Positions 1 through 6,229 of a DNA stretch of 10,168 bases are shown here, in pieces (within the stretch, counting starts at the first letter, position 1; each line of letters begins with the position of its first letter). This stretch comes from an uncultured Corynebacterium sp. (GTDB lineage: Bacteria; Actinomycetota; Actinomycetes; Mycobacteriales; Mycobacteriaceae). The notes under the pieces are model-generated. The model did no database searches. It had not been told where the DNA came from and was given only the letters and a program-made list of their open reading frames with translations. Both the position numbers and the translations under genes were made by a program. The stretch covers positions 1-10,168 of the forward strand of contig NZ_CAMIHD010000037.1 of assembly GCF_946222835.1 (NCBI RefSeq), written 5' to 3'.

Positions 1-377
1 GCGATGTGCAGATCCGGGTTGTGGATCTCCACGCCAGCCGGCGGCTGGATATCGCCCGCGGTGACATCGCCCGGGCCTTCCTTGCTCAGGTACATAACAA
101 CCGGCTCATCGGAGTCAGAAGAAAGCACCATGCTCTTGATGTTCAAGATGATCTCGGAAACGTCTTCCTTCACACCGTTGATGGTGGTGAACTCGTGGAG
201 AACACCATCGATCTTGATGGAGGTTACTGCTGCACCCGGGATGGATGACAGCAGGGTGCGACGCAGCGAGTTACCAAGGGTGTAACCAAAGCCCGGCTCG
301 AGCGGTTCGATGACGAACTTGGAACGAGACGAGTCGATGAATTCCTCGGTGAGCTGAGGACGCTGGGAAATGAGCAT
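1..377 (-). CDS. rpoA: DNA-directed RNA polymerase subunit alpha, N-terminal part (cut by window edge)
   Basis: This is the alpha subunit of RNA polymerase, which dimerises to nucleate assembly of beta and beta'. Only the first 125 codons are in the window; the reading frame is still open at position 3. The protein starts MLISQRPQLTEEF and carries the alpha-NTD core signature EPLEPGFGYTLGNSLRRTLL at residues 24-43, whose paired arginines (39-40) fall in the dimer/beta-contact segment in known alpha subunits. The start at 377 is fixed by an AAGGAG ribosome binding site (385-390, minus) 7 nt upstream and by the family's usual N-terminus. It is the last gene visible in the infA-rpsM-rpsK-rpsD-rpoA series; rplQ would be expected next, outside the window. 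The 114-nt gap to rpsD is unusually long for this operon and holds a terminator-like hairpin (separate entry). Confidence 0.97.
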   Translation of the reverse strand, partial: MLISQRPQLTEEFIDSSRSKFVIEPLEPGFGYTLGNSLRRTLLSSIPGAAVTSIKIDGVLHEFTTINGVKEDVSEIILNIKSMVLSSDSDEPVVMYLSKEGPGDVTAGDIQPPAGVEIHNPDLHI

Positions 378-427
378 TGAAATTCTCCTTTTCGGCGACC
401 GCTATTTGACGCCGGTAGAGGGGTAAA

Positions 428-447
428 AATCTTCGGGTTCGAAGATT
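428..447 (-). terminator. Terminator-like hairpin between rpsD and rpoA (possible attenuator)
   Basis: A perfect 8-bp inverted repeat (AATCTTCG / CGAAGATT) with a 4-nt loop lies in the 114-nt rpsD-rpoA gap. On the minus strand the 3' arm ends in TT and is followed by TTT, giving a run of five T before ACCCC. The stem is only 3 GC pairs in 8, so it would be a weak intrinsic terminator, consistent with partial termination or RNA processing rather than a full stop. rpoA must still be expressed, either by read-through or from a promoter I could not identify with confidence. Confidence 0.45.
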
Positions 448-491
448 CCTGGTTATCCGCCAAGCCATCAAAGGCCGTGCGGTATAACAGT

Positions 492-1097
492 TTACTTCGA
501 GTAAAGCTCGACGATGAGCTGCTCCTGCAGCGGAATGTCGATCTGAGCGCGCTCGGGCAGCTGGTGCACGAGGATGCGCAGGGTATCAGGAACAACCTGC
601 AGCCATGCCGGCACATTGGCATCGACGAGGGCGTCCTGAGCATCTTCGAACCATTCCATCTTCTTGGAGCGGTCACGGACATCAATGATGTCGTACTGGG
701 TGACCTTGTAGGAAGGAACGTTGATGTTCTTGCCATTCACGGTGAAGTGACCGTGGGAGACAAGCTGGCGAGCCTGGCGGCGGGTGCGTGCCAGACCTGC
801 ACGGTAGACTACGTTGTCCAGGCGGGACTCAAGCAGGATAACCAGGTTATCGCCGGTCTTGCCTGGGAGGCGGTTAGCCTCTGCGTAGTAGCGACGGAAC
901 TGACGCTCCAGCACACCGTAGGTGTACTTTGCCTTCTGCTTCTCCTGGAGCTGCAGCAGGTACTCAGATTCCTTGATGCGGTTGCGGCCAGCCTGTCCCG
1001 GTGGGTACGGGCGGCGCTCGAATGCCATATCTCCGCCGACCAAGTCGACGCGAAGACGGCGGGATACGCGGGTAGCGGGGCCAGTGTAACGAGCCAT
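492..1097 (-). CDS. rpsD: 30S ribosomal protein S4
   Basis: Primary 16S rRNA-binding protein of the 30S body, 201 aa, the same length as mycobacterial S4. It begins MARYTGPATRVSRRLRVDLV and ends QEQLIVELYSK. The S4 RNA-binding fold begins around residue 91 (SRLDNVVYRAGLARTRRQAR, then LVSHGHFTVNG). There is no cysteine anywhere, so this is the zinc-free (C-minus) form in which the N-terminal four-cysteine knuckle is absent, as in mycobacteria. The start is supported by a GGAAGAGG-type ribosome binding site just upstream and by family length. It lies 21 nt downstream of rpsK. In E. coli S4 is the translational repressor of the alpha operon; whether that holds here is not shown by the sequence. 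Confidence 0.98.
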   Translation of the reverse strand: MARYTGPATRVSRRLRVDLVGGDMAFERRPYPPGQAGRNRIKESEYLLQLQEKQKAKYTYGVLERQFRRYYAEANRLPGKTGDNLVILLESRLDNVVYRAGLARTRRQARQLVSHGHFTVNGKNINVPSYKVTQYDIIDVRDRSKKMEWFEDAQDALVDANVPAWLQVVPDTLRILVHQLPERAQIDIPLQEQLIVELYSK

Positions 1098-1118
1098 TTT
1101 CTTACCTCTTCCTTTCCC

Positions 1119-1523
1119 TTAAACCTTGCGGCGCTTGGTCGGACGGCAGCCGTTGTGCGGCTGTGGGGTGGCATCCGTGATCGAGGAAACCTCGAGGCCT
1201 GCAGCCTGCAGGGAACGGATGGCGGTCTCGCGGCCGGAGCCCGGACCCTTGACGAATACGTCAACCTTCTTCATGCCATGATCCATTGCCTTGCGAGCAG
1301 CGTTCTCGGCTGCCATCTGCGCGGCGAACGGAGTGGACTTACGGGAACCCTTGAAGCCAACGTGGCCGGAGGATGCCCAAGAGATAACAGCACCGGTCTG
1401 ATCGGTGATCGAGACGATGGTGTTATTGAAGGTGGACTTGATGTATGCGTGGCCGAGAGCCACATTCTTCTTTACGACGCGACGGCCGGAACGGCGTGCG
1501 CCGGAACGAGTCTTTGGAGGCAT
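1119..1523 (-). CDS. rpsK: 30S ribosomal protein S11
   Basis: Protein of the 30S platform, 134 aa, lining the mRNA exit channel together with S7 and S18. The basic N-terminus (MPPKTRSGARRSGRRVVKKN) is followed by the core HAYIKSTFNNTIVSITD. The family signature is complete: VKGPGSGRETAIRSLQ at residues 91-106, continuing to ITDATPQPHNGCRPTKRR near the C-terminus. The gene starts 3 nt after the rpsM stop codon, with its ribosome binding site inside the lysine-rich 3' end of rpsM, so translational coupling with S13 is likely. Confidence 0.98.
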   Translation of the reverse strand: MPPKTRSGARRSGRRVVKKNVALGHAYIKSTFNNTIVSITDQTGAVISWASSGHVGFKGSRKSTPFAAQMAAENAARKAMDHGMKKVDVFVKGPGSGRETAIRSLQAAGLEVSSITDATPQPHNGCRPTKRRKV

Positions 1524-1526
1524 GAA

Positions 1527-1895
1527 TTACTTCTTCTTTCCTGCGATCGTCTTCTTCGGACCCTTACGAGTGCGCGCATTAGTCTTGGTGCGCTGGCCAC
1601 GTACAGGCAGGCCACGACGGTGGCGCAGACCCTTGTAGCTACCGATTTCAATCTTGCGGCGAATATCAGCCTGAACTTGACGGCGGAGGTCACCCTCAAC
1701 CTTCCAGGTAGCCTCAATAGCGTCACGGAGCGCCGACAGCTGGTCATCATCCAGGTTGTCAGTGCGCAGGTCAGGAGAAATGCCAGTCTTTTCTAGCAGT
1801 TCCTTGGCACGGGTTGGACCGATGCCGTAGATGTAGGTGAGAGCGACCTCCATGCGCTTATTGCGTGGAAGGTCAACACCAGCTAGACGTGCCAT
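1527..1895 (-). CDS. rpsM: 30S ribosomal protein S13
   Basis: Protein of the 30S head, 122 aa, which contacts the 50S subunit and P-site tRNA. It starts MARLAGVDLPRNKRMEVALT and contains the helix-two-turn-helix segment YIYGIGPTRAKELL (residues 21-34). The C-terminal S13 signature GLRHRRGLPVRGQRTKTNAR (residues 89-108) is followed by a lysine-rich tail. The start is set by a GAAAGGA site 8 nt upstream (1904-1910, minus). It opens the rpsM-rpsK-rpsD-rpoA block and is separated from infA by 182 nt of structured non-coding sequence, where many actinobacteria carry rpmJ. Confidence 0.98.
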   Translation of the reverse strand: MARLAGVDLPRNKRMEVALTYIYGIGPTRAKELLEKTGISPDLRTDNLDDDQLSALRDAIEATWKVEGDLRRQVQADIRRKIEIGSYKGLRHRRGLPVRGQRTKTNARTRKGPKKTIAGKKK

Positions 1896-2077
1896 ATGGC
1901 GTGTCCTTTCGGGTTGTTACGGCGGTTTTCTCCCCAACCGTCCCGCTCCATGCAACGCTTCGCCCGGGCCGTGCCGGGATCCTTGGGTTGCTTACCAGTG
2001 CGGGCTCAGGCCACCGTAGCCTGAGGTGGACAGGGTGAACCGGCAGGTTCACCCTTGGGTGAGGAGGCTTACAGTTT
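1896..2077 (-). other. Structured intergenic leader between infA and rpsM (no rpmJ)
   Basis: This 182-nt stretch has no credible gene: the only minus-strand frame that crosses it is a shadow with no resemblance to L36. On the minus strand it holds three stem-loops in series: a perfect 9-bp stem with a 4-nt loop (2033-2054, GGGTGAACC / GGTTCACCC), a 7-bp stem with a 7-nt loop (2005-2025, CTCAGGC / GCCTGAG), and a weaker 5-bp stem (1963-1978). None is followed by a T-run on the minus strand, so they do not look like intrinsic terminators. I see no convincing -10/-35 pair. It may be a ribosomal-protein leader or a processing/stability element in the infA-rpsM transcript. Confidence 0.5.
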
Positions 2078-2296
2078 TTACTTGTAGCGGTAGACAATGC
2101 GTCCGCGGGTCAGGTCATAAGGAGACAGCTCTACAACCACGCGGTCCTCTGGGAGGATGCGAATGTAGTGCTGACGCATCTTGCCGGAAATGTGTGCAAG
2201 AACCTTGTGTCCATTGTCGAGCTCGACACGGAACATTGCGTTGGGCAAAGGCTCGATAATGCGGCCTTCTACCTCGATTGCGCCTTCCTTAGCCAT
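2078..2296 (-). CDS. infA: Translation initiation factor IF-1
   Basis: Essential initiation factor that occupies the 30S A site and assists IF-2 and IF-3. It is 72 aa, the normal family length, and consists of a single S1-like OB fold: MAKEGAIEVEGRIIEPLPNA, then FRVELDNGHKVLAHISGKMR, then a C-terminal strand ending DLTRGRIVYRYK. The start at 2296 is chosen because it gives the conserved MAKEGAIE N-terminus; an in-frame ATG 15 codons upstream (2341) adds residues that do not belong to the family. A partial ribosome binding site (AGAGG) lies immediately upstream. Unlike in many actinobacteria, rpmJ does not follow. A promoter candidate and about 100 nt of 5' leader precede it. Confidence 0.97.
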   Translation of the reverse strand: MAKEGAIEVEGRIIEPLPNAMFRVELDNGHKVLAHISGKMRQHYIRILPEDRVVVELSPYDLTRGRIVYRYK

Positions 2297-2404
2297 AACC
2301 TCTACTTTTCTGGCGACGGACAAGTGCGCCGTCACCTGCATGTTTGTTGTCTACTGCGGTGGCGTATCCGCGCCAGCCTCACTGACGCTATACACCGACT
2401 TAAC

Positions 2405-2433
2405 AGCATACGCTGCAGGGACACGTTTTCCAA
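2405..2433 (-). promoter_or_regulatory. Candidate housekeeping promoter for infA and the downstream alpha operon
   Basis: On the minus strand a -35-like TTGGAA (2428-2433) is followed after exactly 17 nt by a -10-like TATGCT (2405-2410). Transcription would start near 2398, leaving about 100 nt of leader before the infA ATG. It is the best sigma-A type match in the 264-nt infA-upstream gap. It sits between the terminator of the upstream L,D-transpeptidase gene and infA, which is where a promoter is required. No experimental support is available here. Confidence 0.6.
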
Positions 2434-2491
2434 ACCGCTGCGCTTTCCGACGCCCCGCTTGCTCGCACGCCCCTCACCCTAAGCCAGCAAA

Positions 2492-2536
2492 ATCCCCCGA
2501 ACCAATTCTCCTCCTCGGGAGCTCAGTTCGGGGGAT
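2492..2536 (-). terminator. Intrinsic terminator of the L,D-transpeptidase gene
   Basis: A perfect 11-bp inverted repeat (ATCCCCCGAAC / GTTCGGGGGAT) spans a 23-nt loop that itself contains a small GAGCTC-centred stem. On the minus strand the second arm runs into TTTT (GGGGGATTTTGC). It lies about 25 nt beyond the stop codon at 2561. It separates the cell-wall gene from the infA promoter, so the two are probably independent transcription units. Confidence 0.75.
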
Positions 2537-2560
2537 GAGGCTTTCGCTTAAGCGCGGGTC

Positions 2561-3412
2561 TTAGTAGATAAAGACCTTATCGCCAACCTGCACATTATCC
2601 CAGTAGCGCTTTGCAGCGTCTGGCGGCAGGTGAACGCAACCATTGGAGTCAACGGCCGGGTCATCCAAGTGGAAGGCGTGGCCATTGTTGGTGAAGTAGA
2701 TGGAGTACGGCATCGGCGCGTTATTGAACTCGCGGGAGATTTCGTGCTCTACCTTGCGGGTGACGTGGAAGGTGCCGCGTGGGGTTTCCTGGCCACGCAT
2801 GCCAGCCGACATTGCTGGGGAAACATAGGAGACCTTGCCACCGTCCTGCAGCCAGGTGCGGCGACCGTTCAAGTCAACACACACCTTGGCGTCGGCCGGG
2901 CAGGGACCCCGGTCGAACTGGTTCGCGCGGCGCTGTGCTTCCGCCTTGCGTGCGGCAGCTTCGGAGCGGTCCTTCTCAGCGGCAACACGCTCGGCATTGG
3001 CGCGGGCAGCCGCCTCGCGAGCCTTGCGTGCTTCCTCATTCTTCTGAGCAATCAGGCCTGGGAAGAGGAATTCAACGGCGCCATCCACCGCAGTCTGAAC
3101 GCTCGGGGCCAGCTCAGGAGAGAACGTCTCCGCCTGGTCCAGAATCTGGTTGCGGGTATTCCAAGCCTGTTCGCGGGTCTGGCCGTAGAAGTTATCCAGC
3201 TGTGCCTTAGCGTCAGCGGTGAGCTTATCTAGGCCGGACTGAGAAGAGAGCTGAGCGAGGTCAGAATTTGCCTTGGAGCTGAGCTGATCCAGGTTAGGAA
3301 CCTCCTGGGCAGTAGCGGCAGGAGCCGCAACGGTGGCGCTCAAGGCCATCACGCTAGCGACTGCGGGCGCTGCGACCGTGGCACGGAACTTGCGGAAGCT
3401 AAATTTAGACAT
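2561..3412 (-). CDS. Secreted L,D-transpeptidase (YkuD domain) with coiled-coil stalk
   Basis: Predicted exported peptidoglycan cross-linking enzyme, 283 aa, forming 3-3 (diaminopimelate-diaminopimelate) bridges by a cysteine acyl-enzyme mechanism. Residues 1-35 form a Sec signal peptide (KFSFRKFR n-region, hydrophobic core, cleavage likely after PAATA). Residues 36-120 are helical and glutamine-rich. Residues 122-165 are an Ala/Glu/Lys/Arg heptad-like coiled coil that could act as a spacer through the wall. The YkuD domain follows from about 175, with TPRGTF at 210-215 and the active-site segment at 245-262: His248, Ser256, Gly258 and Cys259. The usual SHGC motif reads SNGC here (Asn257). 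Cys171 and Cys178 may form a disulfide. The gene sits alone between map and infA and has its own terminator. Assignment to the family is firm; catalytic activity is inferred. A structural rather than catalytic role is the alternative. Confidence 0.9.
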   Translation of the reverse strand: MSKFSFRKFRATVAAPAVASVMALSATVAAPAATAQEVPNLDQLSSKANSDLAQLSSQSGLDKLTADAKAQLDNFYGQTREQAWNTRNQILDQAETFSPELAPSVQTAVDGAVEFLFPGLIAQKNEEARKAREAAARANAERVAAEKDRSEAAARKAEAQRRANQFDRGPCPADAKVCVDLNGRRTWLQDGGKVSYVSPAMSAGMRGQETPRGTFHVTRKVEHEISREFNNAPMPYSIYFTNNGHAFHLDDPAVDSNGCVHLPPDAAKRYWDNVQVGDKVFIY

Positions 3413-3419
3413 GGCTGTG

Positions 3420-3448
3420 AGTATAAACCTTTCGGGGGTATTTGCCTA
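3420..3448 (-). promoter_or_regulatory. Candidate promoter giving a leaderless L,D-transpeptidase mRNA
   Basis: On the minus strand TAGGCA (3443-3448) and TATACT (3420-3425) are separated by 17 nt. The TATACT element, which fits the corynebacterial TANANT -10 pattern, ends only 7 nt before the ATG at 3412. The expected transcription start therefore falls at or next to the A of the start codon. The only purine-rich candidate ribosome binding site (CGAAAGG, 3428-3434) is 15 nt from the ATG, too far to be typical, which agrees with a leaderless message. Confidence 0.4.
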
Positions 3449-3461
3449 GTACAACAGGCAA
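3442..3461 (-). repeat. Short inverted repeat after map
   Basis: A 6-bp inverted repeat (TTGCCT / AGGCAA) with an 8-nt loop lies in the 65-nt map to L,D-transpeptidase gap and overlaps the candidate -35 of that gene. On the minus strand it is followed by ATACCC rather than a T-run, so it is not a convincing terminator. Read-through from the secY-adk-map unit is possible. It could equally be an operator or chance. Confidence 0.25.
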
Positions 3462-3477
3462 TATTGGGGAATATGTG

Positions 3478-4272
3478 TCAGTAGCGACGGGTGAGAATAC
3501 GGGGACCATCGGCGGTCGCGGCCACCGTATGCTCCCAGTGAGCGGCGAAGGAGCCATCGAGGGTTACGACCGTCCAGTCATCCTCTAGCACGGCAGAATC
3601 CTCTGTGCCCAAAGTTAGCATGGGTTCAATAGCTAGGACGGAACCTTCTTGGATCAGCGGGCCCCGGCCCGGCCGGCCTTCGTTGGCTAGGTAGGGATCC
3701 TCATGCATGGTGCGACCAATGCCGTGCCCTCCGTAGCCGTCCACGATAAACAGATCTACGCCGAACTTTTCCTCGGCCCGGCGAGTGGCTTGTTCAAGGG
3801 CGTGGGAGACGTCGGTAAGCATATTGCCGGGAACCATAGCTTGCATGCCTTCCATAAGGACCCACTCGGTGGCCCTATTGAGGGCTTCGACATCTGGGTC
3901 GAGCTCGCCCACGGCGAAGGACCAGGCACTATCGCCTACCCAGCCGTCGAGCGTGGCACCACAATCAACGGAAACGAGGTCACCTTCGGCGAGGACAGTT
4001 TCTTGGTCTGGGATTCCGTGGACGATGACATCGTTAACGGAAGCACAAATGGAGCCCGGAAAGCCTTCGTAGCCCTTGAACGTGGGATAAGCCCCGGCAT
4101 CGCGAATGGTCTGCTCGGCCACTGCATCTAGCTCGAGGGTGGATACGCCAGACGCCGCAGCAGCGCGGACTTCCTGCAGTGCCTTGCCGACGATCTCGCC
4201 GGCGGCCTGCATGGCGTCTAGCTCACCCGGGGTACGGGCGGGGATGCGCTTACTGCGGCGTCGAAAAGCCAT
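3478..4272 (-). CDS. map: Methionine aminopeptidase, type I
   Basis: Cytosolic metalloenzyme, 264 aa, that removes the initiator methionine from nascent proteins. All expected active-site residues are present by comparison with E. coli MetAP: His85 (DVIVHGIP), metal ligands Asp103 (SVDCGA), Asp114 (VGDSAWS), His183 (GYGGHGIGRT), Glu216 (AIEPM) and Glu247 (HWEHTV), plus the substrate-side His190 (TMHEDP). The basic N-terminus (MAFRRRSKRIPARTPGELDA) fits type I enzymes of this order. The gene starts 2 nt after the adk stop codon, so it is almost certainly co-transcribed and translationally coupled with adk and secY. Its only ribosome binding site would be inside the adk 3' end and is weak (GGGTAAGTAAG). 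Confidence 0.97.
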   Translation of the reverse strand: MAFRRRSKRIPARTPGELDAMQAAGEIVGKALQEVRAAAASGVSTLELDAVAEQTIRDAGAYPTFKGYEGFPGSICASVNDVIVHGIPDQETVLAEGDLVSVDCGATLDGWVGDSAWSFAVGELDPDVEALNRATEWVLMEGMQAMVPGNMLTDVSHALEQATRRAEEKFGVDLFIVDGYGGHGIGRTMHEDPYLANEGRPGRGPLIQEGSVLAIEPMLTLGTEDSAVLEDDWTVVTLDGSFAAHWEHTVAATADGPRILTRRY

Positions 4273-4274
4273 GC

Positions 4275-4820
4275 TTACTTACCCAGTGCTTCCATCGCAC
4301 GGGCATTGATTTCCTCCACGGTGCCTTCAGCCTTAATGGAGATGATGGCATCGCCGTAGTGCTCAATAAGCGGGAAGGTTTCCTCACGGTACACGCCCAA
4401 ACGGGTGCGGATGGTCTCCTCGTTATCGTCGGCGCGGCCACGGGCCATCATGCGCTCGACAACTACGTCCTCAGATACCTCGAAGTTGAGCACGCCGTCG
4501 AGCTTTTCACCCTTCTTGGACAGCAGCTCCTCCAGGATGTCTGCCTGCTCGGTGGTACGGGGGAAGCCGTCCAACAGGAAGCCATTCTTGGCATCGTCCT
4601 GGTTGAGGCGATCCTCGACCATACGAGCTGTGACATCGGTAGGCACCAGCTTGCCTGCATCGATGTAGGACTTTGCCTCTACACCCAGCGGGGTGCCTTC
4701 GCCGATATTGGCGCGGAAAAGGTCGCCGGTAGAAATATGCGGAACGTTCAGCTTCTCGCTGAGGATAGCTGCCTGAGTGCCCTTGCCGGCACCGGGAGGT
4801 CCTAGAAGTACAAGACGCAT
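4275..4820 (-). CDS. adk: Adenylate kinase (short form)
   Basis: Catalyses ATP + AMP = 2 ADP. At 181 aa it is the short bacterial form, as in Mycobacterium tuberculosis, lacking the extended LID insertion of the 214-aa E. coli enzyme. The Walker A loop GPPGAGKGT is at residues 7-15, the AMP-site segment is ISTGDLFRANI (29-39), the DGFPRT motif is at 84-89, and the LID region is reduced to MARGRADDNEETIRTRLGVY (125-144). Its ATG shares one base with the secY stop codon (TAATG arrangement), a classic coupling geometry, and a GAAGGA element lies inside the secY end. Coupling with secY and map is conserved in Gram-positive ribosomal clusters. Confidence 0.97.
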   Translation of the reverse strand: MRLVLLGPPGAGKGTQAAILSEKLNVPHISTGDLFRANIGEGTPLGVEAKSYIDAGKLVPTDVTARMVEDRLNQDDAKNGFLLDGFPRTTEQADILEELLSKKGEKLDGVLNFEVSEDVVVERMMARGRADDNEETIRTRLGVYREETFPLIEHYGDAIISIKAEGTVEEINARAMEALGK

Positions 4821-6145
4821 TACTTAAGTAGTCCTTCGTAGTTGGATTGCAGTAGCTGGGACTCAATCTGCTTGACCGTAGTCAAAGCGACAGAGACCAT
4901 AATCAAGATGGCCGTACCGCCAAAGGCGGAGGTACCGCTGGCAGAAGCGCGACCCACACCGAGATCCAAGAGGATATTCGGCAAAATGGCGATAACTGCC
5001 AAGTACAGGGCGCCCACGCACAGCAGACGGTTCATCACATAACCAAGGTACTCCGCGGTCGGACGGCCCGGACGAATACCCGGGATGAAGCCGCCGTACT
5101 TCTTCATATTATCCGCCTGCTCAGCCGGATCGTACTGAACTGAAACGTAGAAGTATGCGAAGAAGATGGTCAGCACGAAGTACAGCACGATGTACTGCCA
5201 GGAGGAAGGTGCCTGCAGGTGGGCAATGACGTTGCGCTGCCACCAGTTATCCGGGGTGGCGGCGGAGCCAGAGTTCACAATCTGGGTAATCAGGACCGGC
5301 ATGTAGATGAGAGAGGAAGCAAAGATGACCGGGATAACGCCGGCCTGGTTAACCTTCAGCGGCAGGTAGGTAGAGGAACCACCGTATTGGCGGCGACCGA
5401 CCATACGCTTGGCGTACTGGACCGGGATGCGGCGCTGCCCCTGCTCGATAAAGGTGATGCCCACGACCAGGACGACCAAGCCAGCAACAACCATGGCAAA
5501 GACTAGGCCACCGTTATTCTGCAGAATGCTGACGCCATCGGTAGGCAGGCGGGTGGCGATACCGGCAAAGATGAGCAGGGACATGCCGTTGCCAATGCCC
5601 TTTTCAGTAATAAGCTCGCCCATCCACATCACTAGTACGGCGCCAGAGGTCATGGTAATCACGAGGACGATGAGGGTGAAGAAGTTACGGTCTTCTGCCA
5701 GCACCGGCACGCCCTGGCCCAGCAGCTGCTCGCGGTCTGCCAGTGCGACGATGCCGGAGGATTGCAGCAGCGCCAACGCTAGGGTCAGATAGCGGGTGTA
5801 CTGGGTCATTTTGGCCTGACCGGATTGGCCTTCCTTCTTCAGTTCTTCGAAGCGGGGAATGACCACGGTCAATAGCTGCACGATAATCGAGGCCGTAATG
5901 TACGGCATGATGCCGATGGCGAAGATAGACAGCTGCAACAATGCGCCGCCCGAGAAGAGGTTGATGACGGAGTAAAGGTCTCCGGACTGCTCAGTCAGCT
6001 GGCGTAAGCGCCCTGCAATGGACGCATAGTCAACTCCCGGGGACGGAATCTGTGCGCCGACGCGGTACGCGATGATCATCACGATGGTGAAGATGATCTT
6101 CTTACGTAGGTCGGCATCCTTGAAAGCCTGGACAATGGCGGACAC
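4820..6145 (-). CDS. secY: Protein translocase subunit SecY
   Basis: Channel-forming subunit of the SecYEG translocon, an inner-membrane protein of 441 aa with about ten hydrophobic segments. The N-terminus (MSAIVQAFKDADLRKKI) leads into TM1. The plug/TM2 signature is NLFSGGALLQLSIFAIGIMP (residues 62-81). Cytoplasmic loop C4 contains GQRRIPVQYAKR (236-247). Loop C5 contains GFIPGIRPGRPTAEYL (352-367), with Arg358 matching the residue needed for SecA-driven export. The start codon is GTG, read as Met, supported by AGGAGGA 7 nt upstream and the family N-terminus. There is no ribosomal gene directly upstream; instead the next gene is divergent, so secY heads its own transcription unit with adk and map. 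Confidence 0.98.
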   Translation of the reverse strand: MSAIVQAFKDADLRKKIIFTIVMIIAYRVGAQIPSPGVDYASIAGRLRQLTEQSGDLYSVINLFSGGALLQLSIFAIGIMPYITASIIVQLLTVVIPRFEELKKEGQSGQAKMTQYTRYLTLALALLQSSGIVALADREQLLGQGVPVLAEDRNFFTLIVLVITMTSGAVLVMWMGELITEKGIGNGMSLLIFAGIATRLPTDGVSILQNNGGLVFAMVVAGLVVLVVGITFIEQGQRRIPVQYAKRMVGRRQYGGSSTYLPLKVNQAGVIPVIFASSLIYMPVLITQIVNSGSAATPDNWWQRNVIAHLQAPSSWQYIVLYFVLTIFFAYFYVSVQYDPAEQADNMKKYGGFIPGIRPGRPTAEYLGYVMNRLLCVGALYLAVIAILPNILLDLGVGRASASGTSAFGGTAILIMVSVALTTVKQIESQLLQSNYEGLLK

Positions 6146-6152
6146 TACAAAA

Positions 6153-6159
6153 TCCTCCT
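6153..6159 (-). promoter_or_regulatory. Ribosome binding site fixing the secY GTG start
   Basis: AGGAGGA on the minus strand lies 7 nt before the GTG at 6145. This near-perfect site is the main reason for accepting a GTG start; no in-frame ATG lies close by that keeps the conserved MSAI..AFKDADLR N-terminus. Confidence 0.85.
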
Positions 6160-6181
6160 GGCCTACCGCTGCCGAACGCGA

Positions 6182-6210
6182 AATCTAGGGAGGACTTCGC
6201 GTGCTGACAC
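6182..6210 (-). promoter_or_regulatory. Candidate secY promoter
   Basis: On the minus strand GTGTCA (6205-6210) is followed after 17 nt by TAGATT (6182-6187), which fits the corynebacterial TANANT -10 pattern. Each hexamer matches the consensus at 4 of 6 positions. The start would lie near 6175, giving a leader of about 30 nt. A 7-bp inverted repeat (ACGCGAA 6176-6182 / TTCGCGT 6196-6202) brackets the -10, which could be an operator or an RNA hairpin. This is the best candidate I found but it is not strong. Confidence 0.35.
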
Positions 6211-6229
6211 GGAGGTGGATACTCATCTA

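Noticed and set aside
477..1796. A 439-codon plus-strand open frame antisense to rpsD, rpsK and rpsM
   Set aside because: It is a shadow of three certain ribosomal genes: codon bias of GC-rich coding DNA keeps the opposite frame open. The translation shows no recognisable domain and no ribosome binding site supports it.
2297..2341. ATG 15 codons upstream of infA in frame
   Set aside because: IF-1 is 72 aa with the conserved MAKEGAIE start; the extension is foreign to the family.
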